Below, one piece after another: positions 8,210 to 17,339 of a stretch of DNA of 64,000 nt. This stretch comes from Candidatus Gastranaerophilales bacterium. Lineage in GTDB: Bacteria > Cyanobacteriota > Vampirovibrionia > Gastranaerophilales > CAJFVJ01. The translations under genes and the position numbers were made by a program. Every line of letters starts with the position of its first letter. The first letter of the stretch is position 1. A model generated the notes under the pieces. It had not been told where the DNA came from. It saw only the letters and a list, made by a program, of their open reading frames with translations, and searched no databases. The stretch covers positions 192,437-256,436 of the forward strand of contig CALUSR010000001.1 of assembly GCA_944323485.1 (NCBI GenBank), in the 5' to 3' direction.

Positions 8210-8992
8210 ATGGATAACAGACAAATTCTGATAAAAATGATAGAAGACTACAAACAATTTGACGAAGTTGAAGCAATAGCAATCAGCGGCTCATCAACGG
8301 CAAAACAATCAGATAATCACTCTGATTTTGATATATATATTTATTGTACAAAAGAGCCTGATGTCACAAAACGAAGACAAATTGCAGAAAAATACTCTGA
8401 TACTCCGGAAATTGACAACCATTTCTTTGAAACAGGCGATGTCTATACTCTCAGAGAAACAAATAAACCGATTGATATAATGTATCGTCATCCAAACAGC
8501 ATAGAAGGAAACATCAAATGGGTGTGGGAAGAAGGAAACGCTTCTCTCGGATATACCACCTGTTTTATCTTCAACGTGAACAAATCGGAAATCCTGTTTG
8601 ACAGAAACGGCTGGTTCAGAAAGCTGCAGGAAAAGACTCAAATACCTTATCCTGAAAAACTCGCTCAAAATATTATCAAAAAGAACTTTGCTTACCTCAA
8701 GGATGTAATGTTTTCATATTATGACCAGCTCGAGTCTGCCGTTGAAAGAAAAGACTATGTCAGCATAAATCATAGAAGCGCAGCATTTCTGGCAAGTTAT
8801 TTTGACATAATTTTTGCAAAAAACAAACTCCTCCACCCGGGAGAAAAAAAGCTCGTGTCTTTTGCCCTCGAAAACTGCAAAATTCTTCCGGAAGACTTCG
8901 AAAAAGATGTCGAAGCTCTCGCAATCGGCTCTGTTTCGCAAAAGCTCCAAACAGCAGACAAAATGGTAGAAAATTTGAGGAAAATATTGTAG
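8210..8992 (+). CDS. Nucleotidyltransferase-fold protein (DUF4037-like)
   Basis: Protein of 260 aa. The N-terminal part has the polymerase-beta/MNT nucleotidyltransferase signature: GSS at 27-29 followed by SDFDIYIYC, with Asp39 and Asp41 as likely metal ligands. A third acidic position is plausible in KPIDIMYRH. The C-terminal half (from about 140) is helical, as in DUF4037 and aminoglycoside-nucleotidyltransferase-like proteins. It stands alone downstream of the repeat element with its own AT-rich upstream region. It could modify a small molecule (for example an antibiotic) or a macromolecule by NMP transfer; the sequence does not decide. Confidence 0.8.
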   Translation: MDNRQILIKMIEDYKQFDEVEAIAISGSSTAKQSDNHSDFDIYIYCTKEPDVTKRRQIAEKYSDTPEIDNHFFETGDVYTLRETNKPIDIMYRHPNSIEGNIKWVWEEGNASLGYTTCFIFNVNKSEILFDRNGWFRKLQEKTQIPYPEKLAQNIIKKNFAYLKDVMFSYYDQLESAVERKDYVSINHRSAAFLASYFDIIFAKNKLLHPGEKKLVSFALENCKILPEDFEKDVEALAIGSVSQKLQTADKMVENLRKIL

Positions 8993-9038
8993 AAAATTTT
9001 GACGGGTAGAAATATATCTTCTGTAGTATAATCCATAT

Positions 9039-9341
9039 ATGAAAATACTACATTTCCTTTTGATAAATCTTATAATTGTCAACACGGCATATGCATCAGT
9101 ATGCACGGATTATCTGTCTGAGATTTATTCCTCTCAGTACGGAAAAAAAATAGAACTTACACAAAAAAACAACGAACATATCGACAAACTCGAAGACTAC
9201 ATCGGAAACCGGTTTGTTTCTTCCGTAGTCTACGGCAAAGCCCGTATCAGAGGACTGGACAAAAGACAAAAAACTCTCAACTACGCATGTCTTATGGAAA
9301 ATGACAAAAAACCGCTGTGGGGCTATATATTTTCTGATTAA
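9039..9341 (+). CDS. Small secreted protein of unknown function
   Basis: Protein of 100 aa not recognised as any family. It has a signal peptide (ILHFLLINLIIVNTAYA) with probable cleavage after AYA. The short mature part of about 80 residues has two cysteines (SVCTDY and NYACLM) that could form a disulfide, and a charged middle. A TATAAT box lies at 9027-9032. It is followed after 21 bp by the phosphoesterase gene, so the two are probably co-transcribed. Confidence 0.7.
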   Translation: MKILHFLLINLIIVNTAYASVCTDYLSEIYSSQYGKKIELTQKNNEHIDKLEDYIGNRFVSSVVYGKARIRGLDKRQKTLNYACLMENDKKPLWGYIFSD

Positions 9342-9362
9342 TACAAACCTGAGGAAACAGAA

Positions 9363-10304
9363 ATGAAAAAACTCTTTCTGCTTACAGCCGCATTATTCTT
9401 TGCAATATGTTTAACCATTACTTATATGGTATTTGTAGAACCGCAACTACTCATAACAACACATGAAACTCTCTATATCCCGAACTGGAATAAAAAACTA
9501 AACGGGCTCAAAATCGGCGTCGTATCAGACCCCCACATCGGGCATGGCTTTACGGACATCAAAAAACTTGAAAATATCGTAGAAAAAGTCAATGACCAAA
9601 AACCTGATTTGATTTTTCTTCTCGGTGATTTTGACGCTCAGAGCATAGAAGACTCAAAAATATCAAAAAAAGAAATATCAAATACACTCGATGACCTCAA
9701 AGCTAAATACGGTATTGTTGCAATCCTCGGCAACCATGACTACAAACCTCCATGTGTCATAAAAAAAATTCTCAGACAAGCCAATATTCCCCTGCTTGAA
9801 GATGAGAGCAAATATTTTTCAATCAACGGACAAACAATCAGAGTCGTAGGCTTCAAGGATCTGTGGCACTCAAACCCGAATCCGATTAAGACAATAGGCA
9901 AACCGCCTTACAAAACCCCCGTCATTGTTCTCGAACATAACCCTGATCTGTTCCCGAAAATTCCTCAAGGAACAAGCCTTACACTGAGCGGGCATACCCA
10001 CGGCGGCGAAGTCTGCTTCCCGCTTCTCGGAGCACCTGTTGTATCATCGAAGTACAACCAGCGCTACAAAAAAGGCTATGTTGTCGAAAACAACAAACAT
10101 CTCTACGTATCAGGCGGAATTGGGACATCAAGTACCATGAGATTGCTGAACCCTCCTGAAATAGTCTTTCTCAACCTCTACACACAAACTCCCAAGACAA
10201 AAATTTCAAACACCAAACCACATGGCGGCTTCAAGAAAAACTATATGCCCTATTATCAACATATAGTCAACAAATTGAAGAATATAAATATCAAAAAAGC
10301 CTAA
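9363..10304 (+). CDS. Membrane-anchored calcineurin-like metallophosphoesterase
   Basis: Phosphoesterase of 313 aa. A hydrophobic N-terminal segment (about 4-24) anchors or exports it. The two-metal active site is complete: SDPHIG (Asp56, His58), LLGDFD, LGNHDY, LEHNPD and SGHTHGGEVCFP. The pattern matches YaeI/YkuE-like enzymes acting on phospholipid- or nucleotide-type phosphodiesters at the membrane. AGGAAAC precedes the ATG. The 3' end overlaps the convergent HxlR gene by 4 bp. The true substrate is not known. Confidence 0.88.
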   Translation: MKKLFLLTAALFFAICLTITYMVFVEPQLLITTHETLYIPNWNKKLNGLKIGVVSDPHIGHGFTDIKKLENIVEKVNDQKPDLIFLLGDFDAQSIEDSKISKKEISNTLDDLKAKYGIVAILGNHDYKPPCVIKKILRQANIPLLEDESKYFSINGQTIRVVGFKDLWHSNPNPIKTIGKPPYKTPVIVLEHNPDLFPKIPQGTSLTLSGHTHGGEVCFPLLGAPVVSSKYNQRYKKGYVVENNKHLYVSGGIGTSSTMRLLNPPEIVFLNLYTQTPKTKISNTKPHGGFKKNYMPYYQHIVNKLKNINIKKA

Positions 10305-10621
10305 ACAACACTTCTATAATACTCTCCCCACTGTGCCATAGCACCTAAAACAGGAGCCAGAGTCTTTCCGAGTTCTGAGAGAGAATACTCAACTCTCGGA
10401 GGAACTTCAGCGTACACCTGCCTGTTTATAAGACCGTCATTTTCTAATTCTCTCAAGTTTTCTGTCAAAACTTTTTGAGAACATCCAACACTTCTTTGCA
10501 GCTCTTTAAATCTCTTTATTCCCGTAAGTAAATCTCTTATAATCAATATCTTCCATTTGTTGCCTATCATCTTCAACACAATTTGAACCGGACAAGGAGG
10601 CAAATCTTTTTTTTCAATCAT
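10301..10621 (-). CDS. HxlR-family transcriptional regulator
   Basis: Winged-helix regulator of 106 aa. It has the HxlR hallmark CPVQIVLKMIGNKWKILII, then FKELQRSVGCSQKVLTENLR as the recognition region and a wing with PPRVEYSLSELG. Cys9 just before the first helix and Cys46 could be redox-sensing, as in HypR-type members; that is inference. It is divergent from a cupin gene across a 123-bp region that contains an inverted repeat, the usual HxlR target-gene arrangement. Confidence 0.9.
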   Translation of the reverse strand: MIEKKDLPPCPVQIVLKMIGNKWKILIIRDLLTGIKRFKELQRSVGCSQKVLTENLRELENDGLINRQVYAEVPPRVEYSLSELGKTLAPVLGAMAQWGEYYRSVV

Positions 10622-10644
10622 TGTTATAACCTTTCTTCACACAA

Positions 10645-10683
10645 TAGTTACTTTTTTAATACTGCATTACAAAAAAGTGCCTA
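10645..10683. promoter_or_regulatory. HxlR operator candidate
   Basis: Inverted repeat with arms TAGTTACTTTTTT (10645-10657) and AAAAAAGTGCCTA (10671-10683), 11 of 13 positions complementary, 13-bp spacer. It lies between the divergent HxlR and cupin genes. Confidence 0.55.
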
Positions 10684-10744
10684 CTTTACTTTTCTACTTC
10701 AAACAATATAACATAACATTGTAGAGAATAAAAGGAGATATTAT

Positions 10745-11179
10745 ATGAAAGAAATTATTGTAAAAAACTACAAAGATATCACACCTGAGATAAACTCTCA
10801 AAACGGCAACTCTTTTGAGGTAAAAAACATTATCCCTCAATCACAGACAGACAAATGTCAGGCAAATTTTGTTGAAGTAGCACCGGGGAACTATGCTTAC
10901 GGATACCATTATCATGAAGAAAATGAAGAAATTTTCTATATTATCAGCGGGCAAGCCGTTGTCAAAACCCCAAAAGGAGATATAAACCTGAAAAGCGGAG
11001 ATGCAATCTGTTTCCCGGCAAATGAAAACGGTTCTCATGTCATATCAAACCCGTCAAAAGATGAGAAATTGATTTATCTTGATTTCGGGACATCAAACAA
11101 ACCAGATATTGTTCATTTTACAGGCACTGACGCAGGCATGGTCATAGCAAAAACAGGAGTTTACAACTTCAAAAAATAA
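10745..11179 (+). CDS. Cupin-domain protein
   Basis: Single-domain cupin of 144 aa. Motif 1 is about YGYHYHEENEEIFYIISG, with metal-type His/His/Glu ligands; motif 2 is around CFPANENGSHVI. A strong AAAGGAG precedes the ATG. Its divergent HxlR regulator and the operator between them suggest it is induced by an aldehyde, oxidant or similar small molecule. Cupins range from isomerases to dioxygenases and sugar-binding proteins, so no reaction can be assigned. Confidence 0.88.
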   Translation: MKEIIVKNYKDITPEINSQNGNSFEVKNIIPQSQTDKCQANFVEVAPGNYAYGYHYHEENEEIFYIISGQAVVKTPKGDINLKSGDAICFPANENGSHVISNPSKDEKLIYLDFGTSNKPDIVHFTGTDAGMVIAKTGVYNFKK

Positions 11180-11192
11180 AAATTCCGCAAAC

Positions 11193-11227
11193 AGAAATAA
11201 GCACCGTTGTTACCGGTGCTTATTTCT
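11193..11227. terminator. Shared terminator between cupin and AsmA-like genes
   Basis: A 14-bp stem (AGAAATAAGCACCG) with a 7-nt loop sits between two convergent genes. Both flanks are AT-rich but lack a strong T-run. Confidence 0.6.
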
Positions 11228-11239
11228 TCTCTGTAAAAA

Positions 11240-14014
11240 CTATTTTATTCTCTTCAAAGATGATAGGAAGTTATTTTTCTCGACATCGCCGTCGACCTTT
11301 GTCAAAAATACCTGACAATCTTTCTCATCAGCATCAATCGGCGGCAGAAGAGCAAGCTCGGCGGCATAATAATTGCTGTCATTCCTGCTGCTAAGAGGAA
11401 CCCTGTTTGCAAGACTGTTGAGAGATATATTTCTTAAAAACCCTGCAACACCTTTATTCTTGTTTGAAAATTTGGTATAAATTCTCAACGTAGCATCACG
11501 TGTTTCCAAATCGAACCTTCCTACAATAAACGAACTGAGCTGAGGCGCCGATGATTTAATCATTATTTTCTCGACAACATTATCTTTCAATTCGAGGTCA
11601 CCGTTAATTTTATCAAAATTTCCCTCAGGAACGTTTACTAAATCAACAAGCGTTGCAGGGCTAATCATTGCCATCGGATTTCTAAACAATGAGGCAAACT
11701 TGAGAGCATACTCAACAAGTCCTATTTTGCCGATAGTTCCGTTTTTGATTGCAAATTTTATCAGCCCGTTTAATTTGAGAGAATCATCAGTGTTGAGCAT
11801 AATCAGCCCGCTTGCTTTTCCTGAAATTTCCCGAGGTAGAGCAAGAAGAGATGTTGCCATGGTATCAGAGTTCACATCTTTTATGCCGAGTTTTATGCTG
11901 TATTCATGCTTTTTCAAATCGCATAAAACTTTCAGCGAAGAAATACCCTCCGCAATATCAAATCTGTTTGAGTGAATCTGCAAAATACCATTTCTATCAA
12001 GAGTCATATTAGCCTTGATATTTCCAAAGTTGATTTGTTTGTAAACACCTTTTACCACCTCAAGTATACAGCGTTCAATAACAATCAAACCCGTGTTGAA
12101 AGTAACTTCATCATCGCTCTTTGCTTCATTTTCTTCAGTTGAAGCAAACATCTCCGCTGCATTTGTCTGCGCAGTAATTTCATTCGGATTCTGGCTGTTG
12201 AATGATTTCAATATTCTATCAATATCAATATTATCAACCGTAAGGTGAATATCCTTCACCACAACGGGCAGAACCATTGCATTTGCTATATCACCGGTGA
12301 ATTTATAATCAGACTTTTTATATTTTCCGAATATATTCAGATGAACTGTCTTTGAGTTTGTCTTCAGCTGACCGTCGTTTATAAACAGTCGCTGACTCGG
12401 AACACGAACTTTGTTCATTGCAAGATGACCGTCAAGGACAGGATATTTACCCGTATTTACCATCTGGAGATAGCCCGCTATTGTCCCGCTTTTGAAAACC
12501 TTTTGCCCGATAAGCACGTTCAAAAATTCACTCGGGAGAGGTTTTGGTATTTCAAAACCGAGATTTTTTATATTAAGCGTCACAACATCCATATTGCCAA
12601 ACACCCGTAAAATAGGTTTTATCTTGCTGTTTCTGTCAATAACAGATGCAATGTAGTAGTCAATTGTCTTTATCTCAAGGTTTGTTCCGACAAGACCCAA
12701 ATCAGCCTTGAACGCTCTGTCATAATTCACAGGGCTGAGCGATGACCCGCCGACAAGGATGTCTTCTCCATGTTCGAGTTTGAACATAACCGATAAATCA
12801 ATTTTGTTGTTTTTCATCTTTATCGGAATCAACGTTGGCGCCTCTCCGACAAGCTCGATAGGATAACCTATCATCTTTGTCAGATAATCATTCGTAAACT
12901 CTTTTGTCGCAAGAGCTTTTGCCTTGATATCCGTATCAAAAGACTTCATATAGTCTTTGATTGTACCGGCAAATTCTATTGTATTTTTCTTGTTTTTTCC
13001 GTAATATCCCTTAAAATCCTTTACAAACACTGTGTCATCCTGAATATCAAGATAACCCTGAGTAAGAATTATCGGAATATTATTCACCATAATAACCTTC
13101 AATGCGAGGTCATGGAGATCAACACGACCTTTTATTCCGTCGTTAGAAAGATTTACATAGAAATCAAAATCTCCTTTGATATCACCAAACAAAGACATCA
13201 ACTCTTCGCCGTTGCCGATAATAAGATTTGACGACAGCAAGCCGACAATATTCTGAATGTTAAAATTCTTTGAATGAACTTTGACATCAAATTTCTTGCC
13301 CTGCGCAAGAGTTGAATTAATCAGCACTTTAGATTTGTTTATGCTGAGTTCAACATCGTCGATATGGAGTTTACGATTTTTTGTATAAACCCTGTTTTTA
13401 TCAGCAATTGTCATAAAGAATTTTTCTTTATTTTTCTCAACATAAACAGCAAGCTTGAAATGAACAAACTTTGGATTTCTCGTGTCTGTGATTGCAAGGT
13501 CTTTGCCCGCTATTCTGACTTTCATATCTTCTGCAGGATCAAATATGATTATGCATTCTTTGACATAAAGAAGAGAATCAAACAGGTCAACAAACCACCC
13601 GCTGTTCTTTTTCTCTTTTTTGCTGCCTGAAAAAGACAGCTCGCTCAATTTGTTCAAATCGGCAAAGATATAATCAGCTCCCAGCCTGTCAACAACTATT
13701 CTTTTTTGAAAAATTTCTTCAAAAGAAATTGCCGCATCAAATTTTTTGACAGAAAGGAGAGTTTCTTTTTTCTTCAGCAAAGAAAGCTCATCAACCGAAA
13801 AAGAAACATCGGGCGACAGAGCTGTCTTCAACACGGGATTTTTCACCGTCAAATCAAGACCTGCAGCTTTATGAAGCGAGCGTTGAACAAGACTTATCAT
13901 ATGTTTGTTTGAAACAGCCTCCGGAAGCACTTTGAGATAAATCCCCGCAAGCAGCGCCAGAGAGACAACAAACAAAATCACCAGACTTATTAAAATTTTT
14001 ATTGATTTTTTCAT
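11240..14014 (-). CDS. AsmA/TamB-like envelope protein
   Basis: Large protein of 924 aa. It has an N-terminal transmembrane anchor (about 5-27) and a long beta-rich periplasmic body, as in the AsmA family of bridge-like lipid-transfer proteins. The N-terminal part (LDLTVKNPVLKTALSPD, then VDELSLLKK and DAAISFEEIFQKRIVVDRL) is typical of the AsmA domain. The C-terminal third (GLIKFAIKNGTIGKIGLVEY and FDLETRDATLRIYTKF) resembles the AsmA-2 domain. Family members act in outer-membrane phospholipid homeostasis. The gene stands alone and diverges from the WG-repeat gene. Low-complexity Lys stretches reflect the genome, not a fusion. Confidence 0.85.
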   Translation of the reverse strand: MKKSIKILISLVILFVVSLALLAGIYLKVLPEAVSNKHMISLVQRSLHKAAGLDLTVKNPVLKTALSPDVSFSVDELSLLKKKETLLSVKKFDAAISFEEIFQKRIVVDRLGADYIFADLNKLSELSFSGSKKEKKNSGWFVDLFDSLLYVKECIIIFDPAEDMKVRIAGKDLAITDTRNPKFVHFKLAVYVEKNKEKFFMTIADKNRVYTKNRKLHIDDVELSINKSKVLINSTLAQGKKFDVKVHSKNFNIQNIVGLLSSNLIIGNGEELMSLFGDIKGDFDFYVNLSNDGIKGRVDLHDLALKVIMVNNIPIILTQGYLDIQDDTVFVKDFKGYYGKNKKNTIEFAGTIKDYMKSFDTDIKAKALATKEFTNDYLTKMIGYPIELVGEAPTLIPIKMKNNKIDLSVMFKLEHGEDILVGGSSLSPVNYDRAFKADLGLVGTNLEIKTIDYYIASVIDRNSKIKPILRVFGNMDVVTLNIKNLGFEIPKPLPSEFLNVLIGQKVFKSGTIAGYLQMVNTGKYPVLDGHLAMNKVRVPSQRLFINDGQLKTNSKTVHLNIFGKYKKSDYKFTGDIANAMVLPVVVKDIHLTVDNIDIDRILKSFNSQNPNEITAQTNAAEMFASTEENEAKSDDEVTFNTGLIVIERCILEVVKGVYKQINFGNIKANMTLDRNGILQIHSNRFDIAEGISSLKVLCDLKKHEYSIKLGIKDVNSDTMATSLLALPREISGKASGLIMLNTDDSLKLNGLIKFAIKNGTIGKIGLVEYALKFASLFRNPMAMISPATLVDLVNVPEGNFDKINGDLELKDNVVEKIMIKSSAPQLSSFIVGRFDLETRDATLRIYTKFSNKNKGVAGFLRNISLNSLANRVPLSSRNDSNYYAAELALLPPIDADEKDCQVFLTKVDGDVEKNNFLSSLKRIK

Positions 14015-14068
14015 ACTAAATTCCCAGTTGTTATTATAACATAATTAATTTTATGATATTATTCTATT

Positions 14069-14977
14069 ATGAAAAAGATTTTATTGTTTTTAAGCTTATT
14101 AATTTTTATTTTGCAAACGCCGGCACAGGCAATCGAAGACCCAAAACCCGTGCTTCAAATGTCTGATGTCGAGGTGTTCTCTGATGAAGACGGATTATTC
14201 GGTCTGAAAGATAAACAGGGCAACGTTGTTGTCGAACCGCAATACAAAAAAATAATACGCCTCGGGAATACATCCTGGATTATCCAGAGAAAAAGTAAAT
14301 TCGGACTCATGGACTCATCAGGAAACTATTTGATAAAACCAAAATACAGACATGTCGAAAGAGTTTTCGGCGAATATGTAAAACTCGGCAACGACAAGGA
14401 TTTCGGATTGTATAACCAGAAAGGTGAAGTTGTAATTGCCCCCGAATACACAAAAATTGATCCGTTGTTCGGGCGCATGTTCTTGACCTGTAAGGATTAT
14501 AAATACGGAATATCTGATGAAACAGGCAAAATTCTTTTGAAAAACGAATACGACGACATCTATATGCCGACGCCAAAAACGATGAGAATAAAATACGACG
14601 GCGAATGGTTCGAAATAGAACGTCTCGCTGAGGACGAAATTATCCTCCCCGAAGGTGTTCACAAAATTACCGTTGATAATAAAGACTACAAAGTCACACA
14701 CCTGATTGCCAACACAGGGGTAATATCAGGTTATTCGGCACTGACGCTGGCTGACTATACACTGAAAATTTTCTCATCAATTTCACCTGCTTATGAAGAA
14801 ACAATTGACGAGCTGATGTTATCACAGGGTGCAGAAACAGTATCAATCTTTATCAAACTCGGCTGGATACCGAAGTTTCCGTTTACATACGCAAAGAAAT
14901 ATTACAATAACCTGCGTGCGCCAAACAACGGACCGTTATCTGATGTCAGAAACGATATGAAAAAACAGTTGAAGTAA
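14069..14977 (+). CDS. Secreted WG-repeat protein
   Basis: Protein of 302 aa. Its signal peptide ends near AQA|IED. Four WG-like repeats follow at about residues 45-155 (LFGLKDKQGNVVVEPQY, KFGLMDSSGNYLIKPKY, DFGLYNQKGEVVIAPEY, KYGISDETGKILLKNEY). The tryptophan is replaced by Phe or Tyr in each. After the repeats comes an unrelated helical C-terminal region (about 200-302). WG/KWG-repeat proteins are beta-rich and usually surface-associated, with no defined enzymology. Its start is divergent from the AsmA gene across only 54 bp. Confidence 0.85.
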   Translation: MKKILLFLSLLIFILQTPAQAIEDPKPVLQMSDVEVFSDEDGLFGLKDKQGNVVVEPQYKKIIRLGNTSWIIQRKSKFGLMDSSGNYLIKPKYRHVERVFGEYVKLGNDKDFGLYNQKGEVVIAPEYTKIDPLFGRMFLTCKDYKYGISDETGKILLKNEYDDIYMPTPKTMRIKYDGEWFEIERLAEDEIILPEGVHKITVDNKDYKVTHLIANTGVISGYSALTLADYTLKIFSSISPAYEETIDELMLSQGAETVSIFIKLGWIPKFPFTYAKKYYNNLRAPNNGPLSDVRNDMKKQLK

Positions 14978-15082
14978 ATCACTGATTTTTGATTTTCATC
15001 TTTATACCTAAAATACACACAAATTTGTATCCGCAGAAATTTTTCAGTGAAAATACCTGCTCTAAAAAACTTTAAAACTTAT

Positions 15083-15305
15083 ATGAGTATATTTTCACTA
15101 CAACACAGATTCTGAACTTAACTCTAAAGATTCACCGAACAACAAAGAAATCAACGACATCTTTGAACGAATAAAAACCGTTGCCGACAACAAACAGTAT
15201 CTTGATTTTATCAAACTTGCACTTGATGTTTTCAACGACGATGCAGCGGTCGAAAAAATGGAACTTTTTCTCTCGGGCATAAAATTGGGTAAAAAACAAA
15301 ATTAA
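15083..15305 (+). pseudogene. Frameshifted small gene
   Basis: From 15086 to 15305 there is a codon-like reading frame (including KEINDIFERIKTVADNKQY and VEKMELFLSGIKLGKKQN) that has no start codon of its own. An ATG at 15083 is in another frame and stops after 10 codons. Removing one T from the TTTT at 15092-15095 joins the two into a 73-residue protein starting MSIFHYNTDSE. Either the gene is broken by a one-base insertion or this is a sequence error. No family recognised, and no clear ribosome binding site. Confidence 0.5.
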
Positions 15306-15308
15306 TTA

Positions 15309-15317
15309 TGCTAAAAT
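15309..15317 (+). promoter_or_regulatory. Extended -10 element TGCTAAAAT
   Basis: It lies 37 bp before the ATG at 15354. The same TGnTAAAAT form precedes the tRNA at 17340 and the genes at 39817, 40565 and 52447. Confidence 0.4.
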
Positions 15318-15353
15318 AATTTCACAACAAAGAGCAAAAAGGTATCTGAAATT

Positions 15354-16031
15354 ATGAAAAAATTTATTCTTGTTGCATTGCTGCTTGTGTGTGTTTTGCA
15401 GCCTGCTTATCCCTATGAATACAAGCAAAATGTCAAAGACGGGTTATCAGCAGGAGATAAAATATTTTATGAGCAAAAAAGCTCAAGATGGTCAAAAGAC
15501 AAGTCTTTCAGAGATATGCATTTCAAAAAATACATAACAACAGGAACAGGCAGCTTTTCTGTGTTTGCTTACAGAGGCAATCTCTATGACACCGGTACCA
15601 CCTATGAATTTCTGGATGGAAACAAACTCATCGGGTATAACGCCCATAAGCTGAAATTCTATGAATTGACTTTTTCGAACCAGAAAATCAACAAAAAAGA
15701 ACTCTCTAAAGAGCAGGTCAAACAATACTTCCCTGATGTTGATATAATCAAAATCTCCGAATTGAAAGATAACAAACTCGATATAGAAAAACCATGGTTC
15801 AAGAGAAAAACTTTTATGCTGCTGAACGACACTGATGAAGAATTTTACAAATATCAATTTGAAAGATACAAACAGGACGAACTCATAAGAGGGCTCTTCG
15901 AAGCGAAATACCCGCGAAAATTTATCTTCTCTCATTTCAAAGCAAACAACGAGATGTTCCCTGCTCTTGAAATTAATATTCACAACAAAAAACTAAATTT
16001 TAATCTTTTTAACAAACAGGAAAAAAACTAA
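15354..16031 (+). CDS. Secreted protein of unknown function
   Basis: Protein of 225 aa that I do not recognise. It has a signal peptide (FILVALLLVCVLQPAYP). The mature part is rich in Lys, Phe and Tyr, without cysteines or obvious repeats. The middle (FSVFAYRGNLYDTGTTYEF) reads like beta structure and the rest is largely helical and charged. It belongs to a run of small exported-protein genes between 14069 and 18321, all on the plus strand, and could be an envelope accessory of this lineage. Confidence 0.7.
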   Translation: MKKFILVALLLVCVLQPAYPYEYKQNVKDGLSAGDKIFYEQKSSRWSKDKSFRDMHFKKYITTGTGSFSVFAYRGNLYDTGTTYEFLDGNKLIGYNAHKLKFYELTFSNQKINKKELSKEQVKQYFPDVDIIKISELKDNKLDIEKPWFKRKTFMLLNDTDEEFYKYQFERYKQDELIRGLFEAKYPRKFIFSHFKANNEMFPALEINIHNKKLNFNLFNKQEKN

Positions 16032-16084
16032 ACTCTCCACCAGGGGAATAGACTCCTTTTGCTGGAGAATTTAATGTCTTGGTT

Positions 16085-16987
16085 ATGAAACAATTTCTCT
16101 CAAAACACAAGACCCTCTTCCTGCTTTTCATGACGGGAATAATAATTTTTCTCGGAGTATATATCTATCAAATATTGAACTACACCTATATAACGGTTCA
16201 GTTTGACAACCTGCGCCCGTTTCGGGAAAAACTAGAGGTGTTTTACAACGGCTTTGAAATAGGACACACTATCAAAGTTATGCCTGATAAAGATTATAAA
16301 ACAACTCTCGTCAAAATAGCCCTCCACCCGCAGGACTTAAAGCTGCCTTACAACATAACAATCAAATTAAAACGGGAAAAACATCATGACAAAAAAATTG
16401 ATTTTCTCGAACTAATCTATCCTGAAAAACCCTCGAAATACCTTCTGAAAAACGGTGATATTGTAACAGGCAAAGCAACAGTAGATATAGAATCATACCT
16501 TGCAAGTCAGGAACCTGAATCACTTGACCAAATAAAAGACAACCTCAATGAAACAATTGAAAATCTGCAAGCAGCTACAAACGAATTATCACAACTGATT
16601 TCAACCGTACAAGCAACCCTGAACGAGAACCGCACAAATATCAAAACAACAACCTCGAACATTGCCCGTACTTCTCAAAACATAGAAAATATGACAAACA
16701 AATTCAACAACTCGTTGAGCAGCCAAAAACTCGACAACACAACATCAAGCATTGATATAACCGCACAAAATGTGGAAGAGTTAAGCAAAAACATAAATAC
16801 GCTTTCTTCATCTTTAAACCAAACAATGCCCAAAGTTGACTGCACAATCAACCAGACAAACAGCATACTGAAAAACCTCAACGAAATAACCTGCGGCATA
16901 TCAAAAACTCTCCAAAAGAGAATGGGTGGATTGAGGCTCTTGTTTGGAAAAACAATCAACGATGAATGTACCAATGATTGTCGATAA
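16085..16987 (+). CDS. MCE/MlaD-type membrane-anchored protein
   Basis: Protein of about 300 aa with an N-terminal transmembrane helix (about 11-31) and an MCE-like beta domain (VQFDNLRPFREKLEVFYNGF and EIGHTIKV). A long Asn/Thr/Gln-rich helical tail follows, with coiled-coil-like repeats (TIENLQAATNELSQLISTVQ). MCE proteins bind lipids in envelope transport, usually with an ABC permease and ATPase, which are absent nearby. GGAG at 16065 could also serve a TTG at 16079. It lies just before a four-codon frame (MSWL, 16073) whose TGA overlaps this ATG, which may be translational coupling. Confidence 0.72.
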   Translation: MKQFLSKHKTLFLLFMTGIIIFLGVYIYQILNYTYITVQFDNLRPFREKLEVFYNGFEIGHTIKVMPDKDYKTTLVKIALHPQDLKLPYNITIKLKREKHHDKKIDFLELIYPEKPSKYLLKNGDIVTGKATVDIESYLASQEPESLDQIKDNLNETIENLQAATNELSQLISTVQATLNENRTNIKTTTSNIARTSQNIENMTNKFNNSLSSQKLDNTTSSIDITAQNVEELSKNINTLSSSLNQTMPKVDCTINQTNSILKNLNEITCGISKTLQKRMGGLRLLFGKTINDECTNDCR

Positions 16988-17032
16988 AAAAGTTATATGT
17001 TAACATGGTCAAATATTATGGAGAAGAGAATA

Positions 17033-17296
17033 ATGAATAAAGTTGAAATTTATACAACACAGACATGTCCGTATTGTATGAGAGCAAAAAAATTGCTTAC
17101 CTCTTTAGGGCTTGCTTATGAAGAACATAACGTCGAAGATTCTTTTGACGAAATGTGCAAAACACTGTCAGAAAAATATAATCAACCGGGAATTGCAACA
17201 GTTCCCCAGATTATCATCAACGGAAACTACGTCGGAGGTTATGACAATCTCGAAGCACTCTACAAATCAGACAAATTGAAAGAACTTTTGAACTAA
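17033..17296 (+). CDS. Glutaredoxin (CPYC type)
   Basis: Thiol-disulfide oxidoreductase of 87 aa. It has the dithiol active site TCPYCMRAKK, the cis-proline loop TVPQIIING and the GSH-binding GGYDNLEAL. The start at 17033 is chosen because GGAGAAG is correctly spaced before it; the frame is open further upstream. It uses glutathione or another low-molecular thiol to reduce disulfides. A second glutaredoxin with CPYS is at 32022, so the genome has two types. tRNA-Ser follows 43 bp downstream. Confidence 0.92.
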   Translation: MNKVEIYTTQTCPYCMRAKKLLTSLGLAYEEHNVEDSFDEMCKTLSEKYNQPGIATVPQIIINGNYVGGYDNLEALYKSDKLKELLN

Positions 17297-17317
17297 GTTA
17301 TATTTCAATTTTGATTG

Positions 17318-17326
17318 TGCTAAAAT
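17318..17326 (+). promoter_or_regulatory. Extended -10 of tRNA-Ser
   Basis: TGCTAAAAT ends 13 bp before the tRNA 5' end, the right place for its promoter. Confidence 0.5.
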
Positions 17327-17339
17327 ATTTTTGTCTGCT

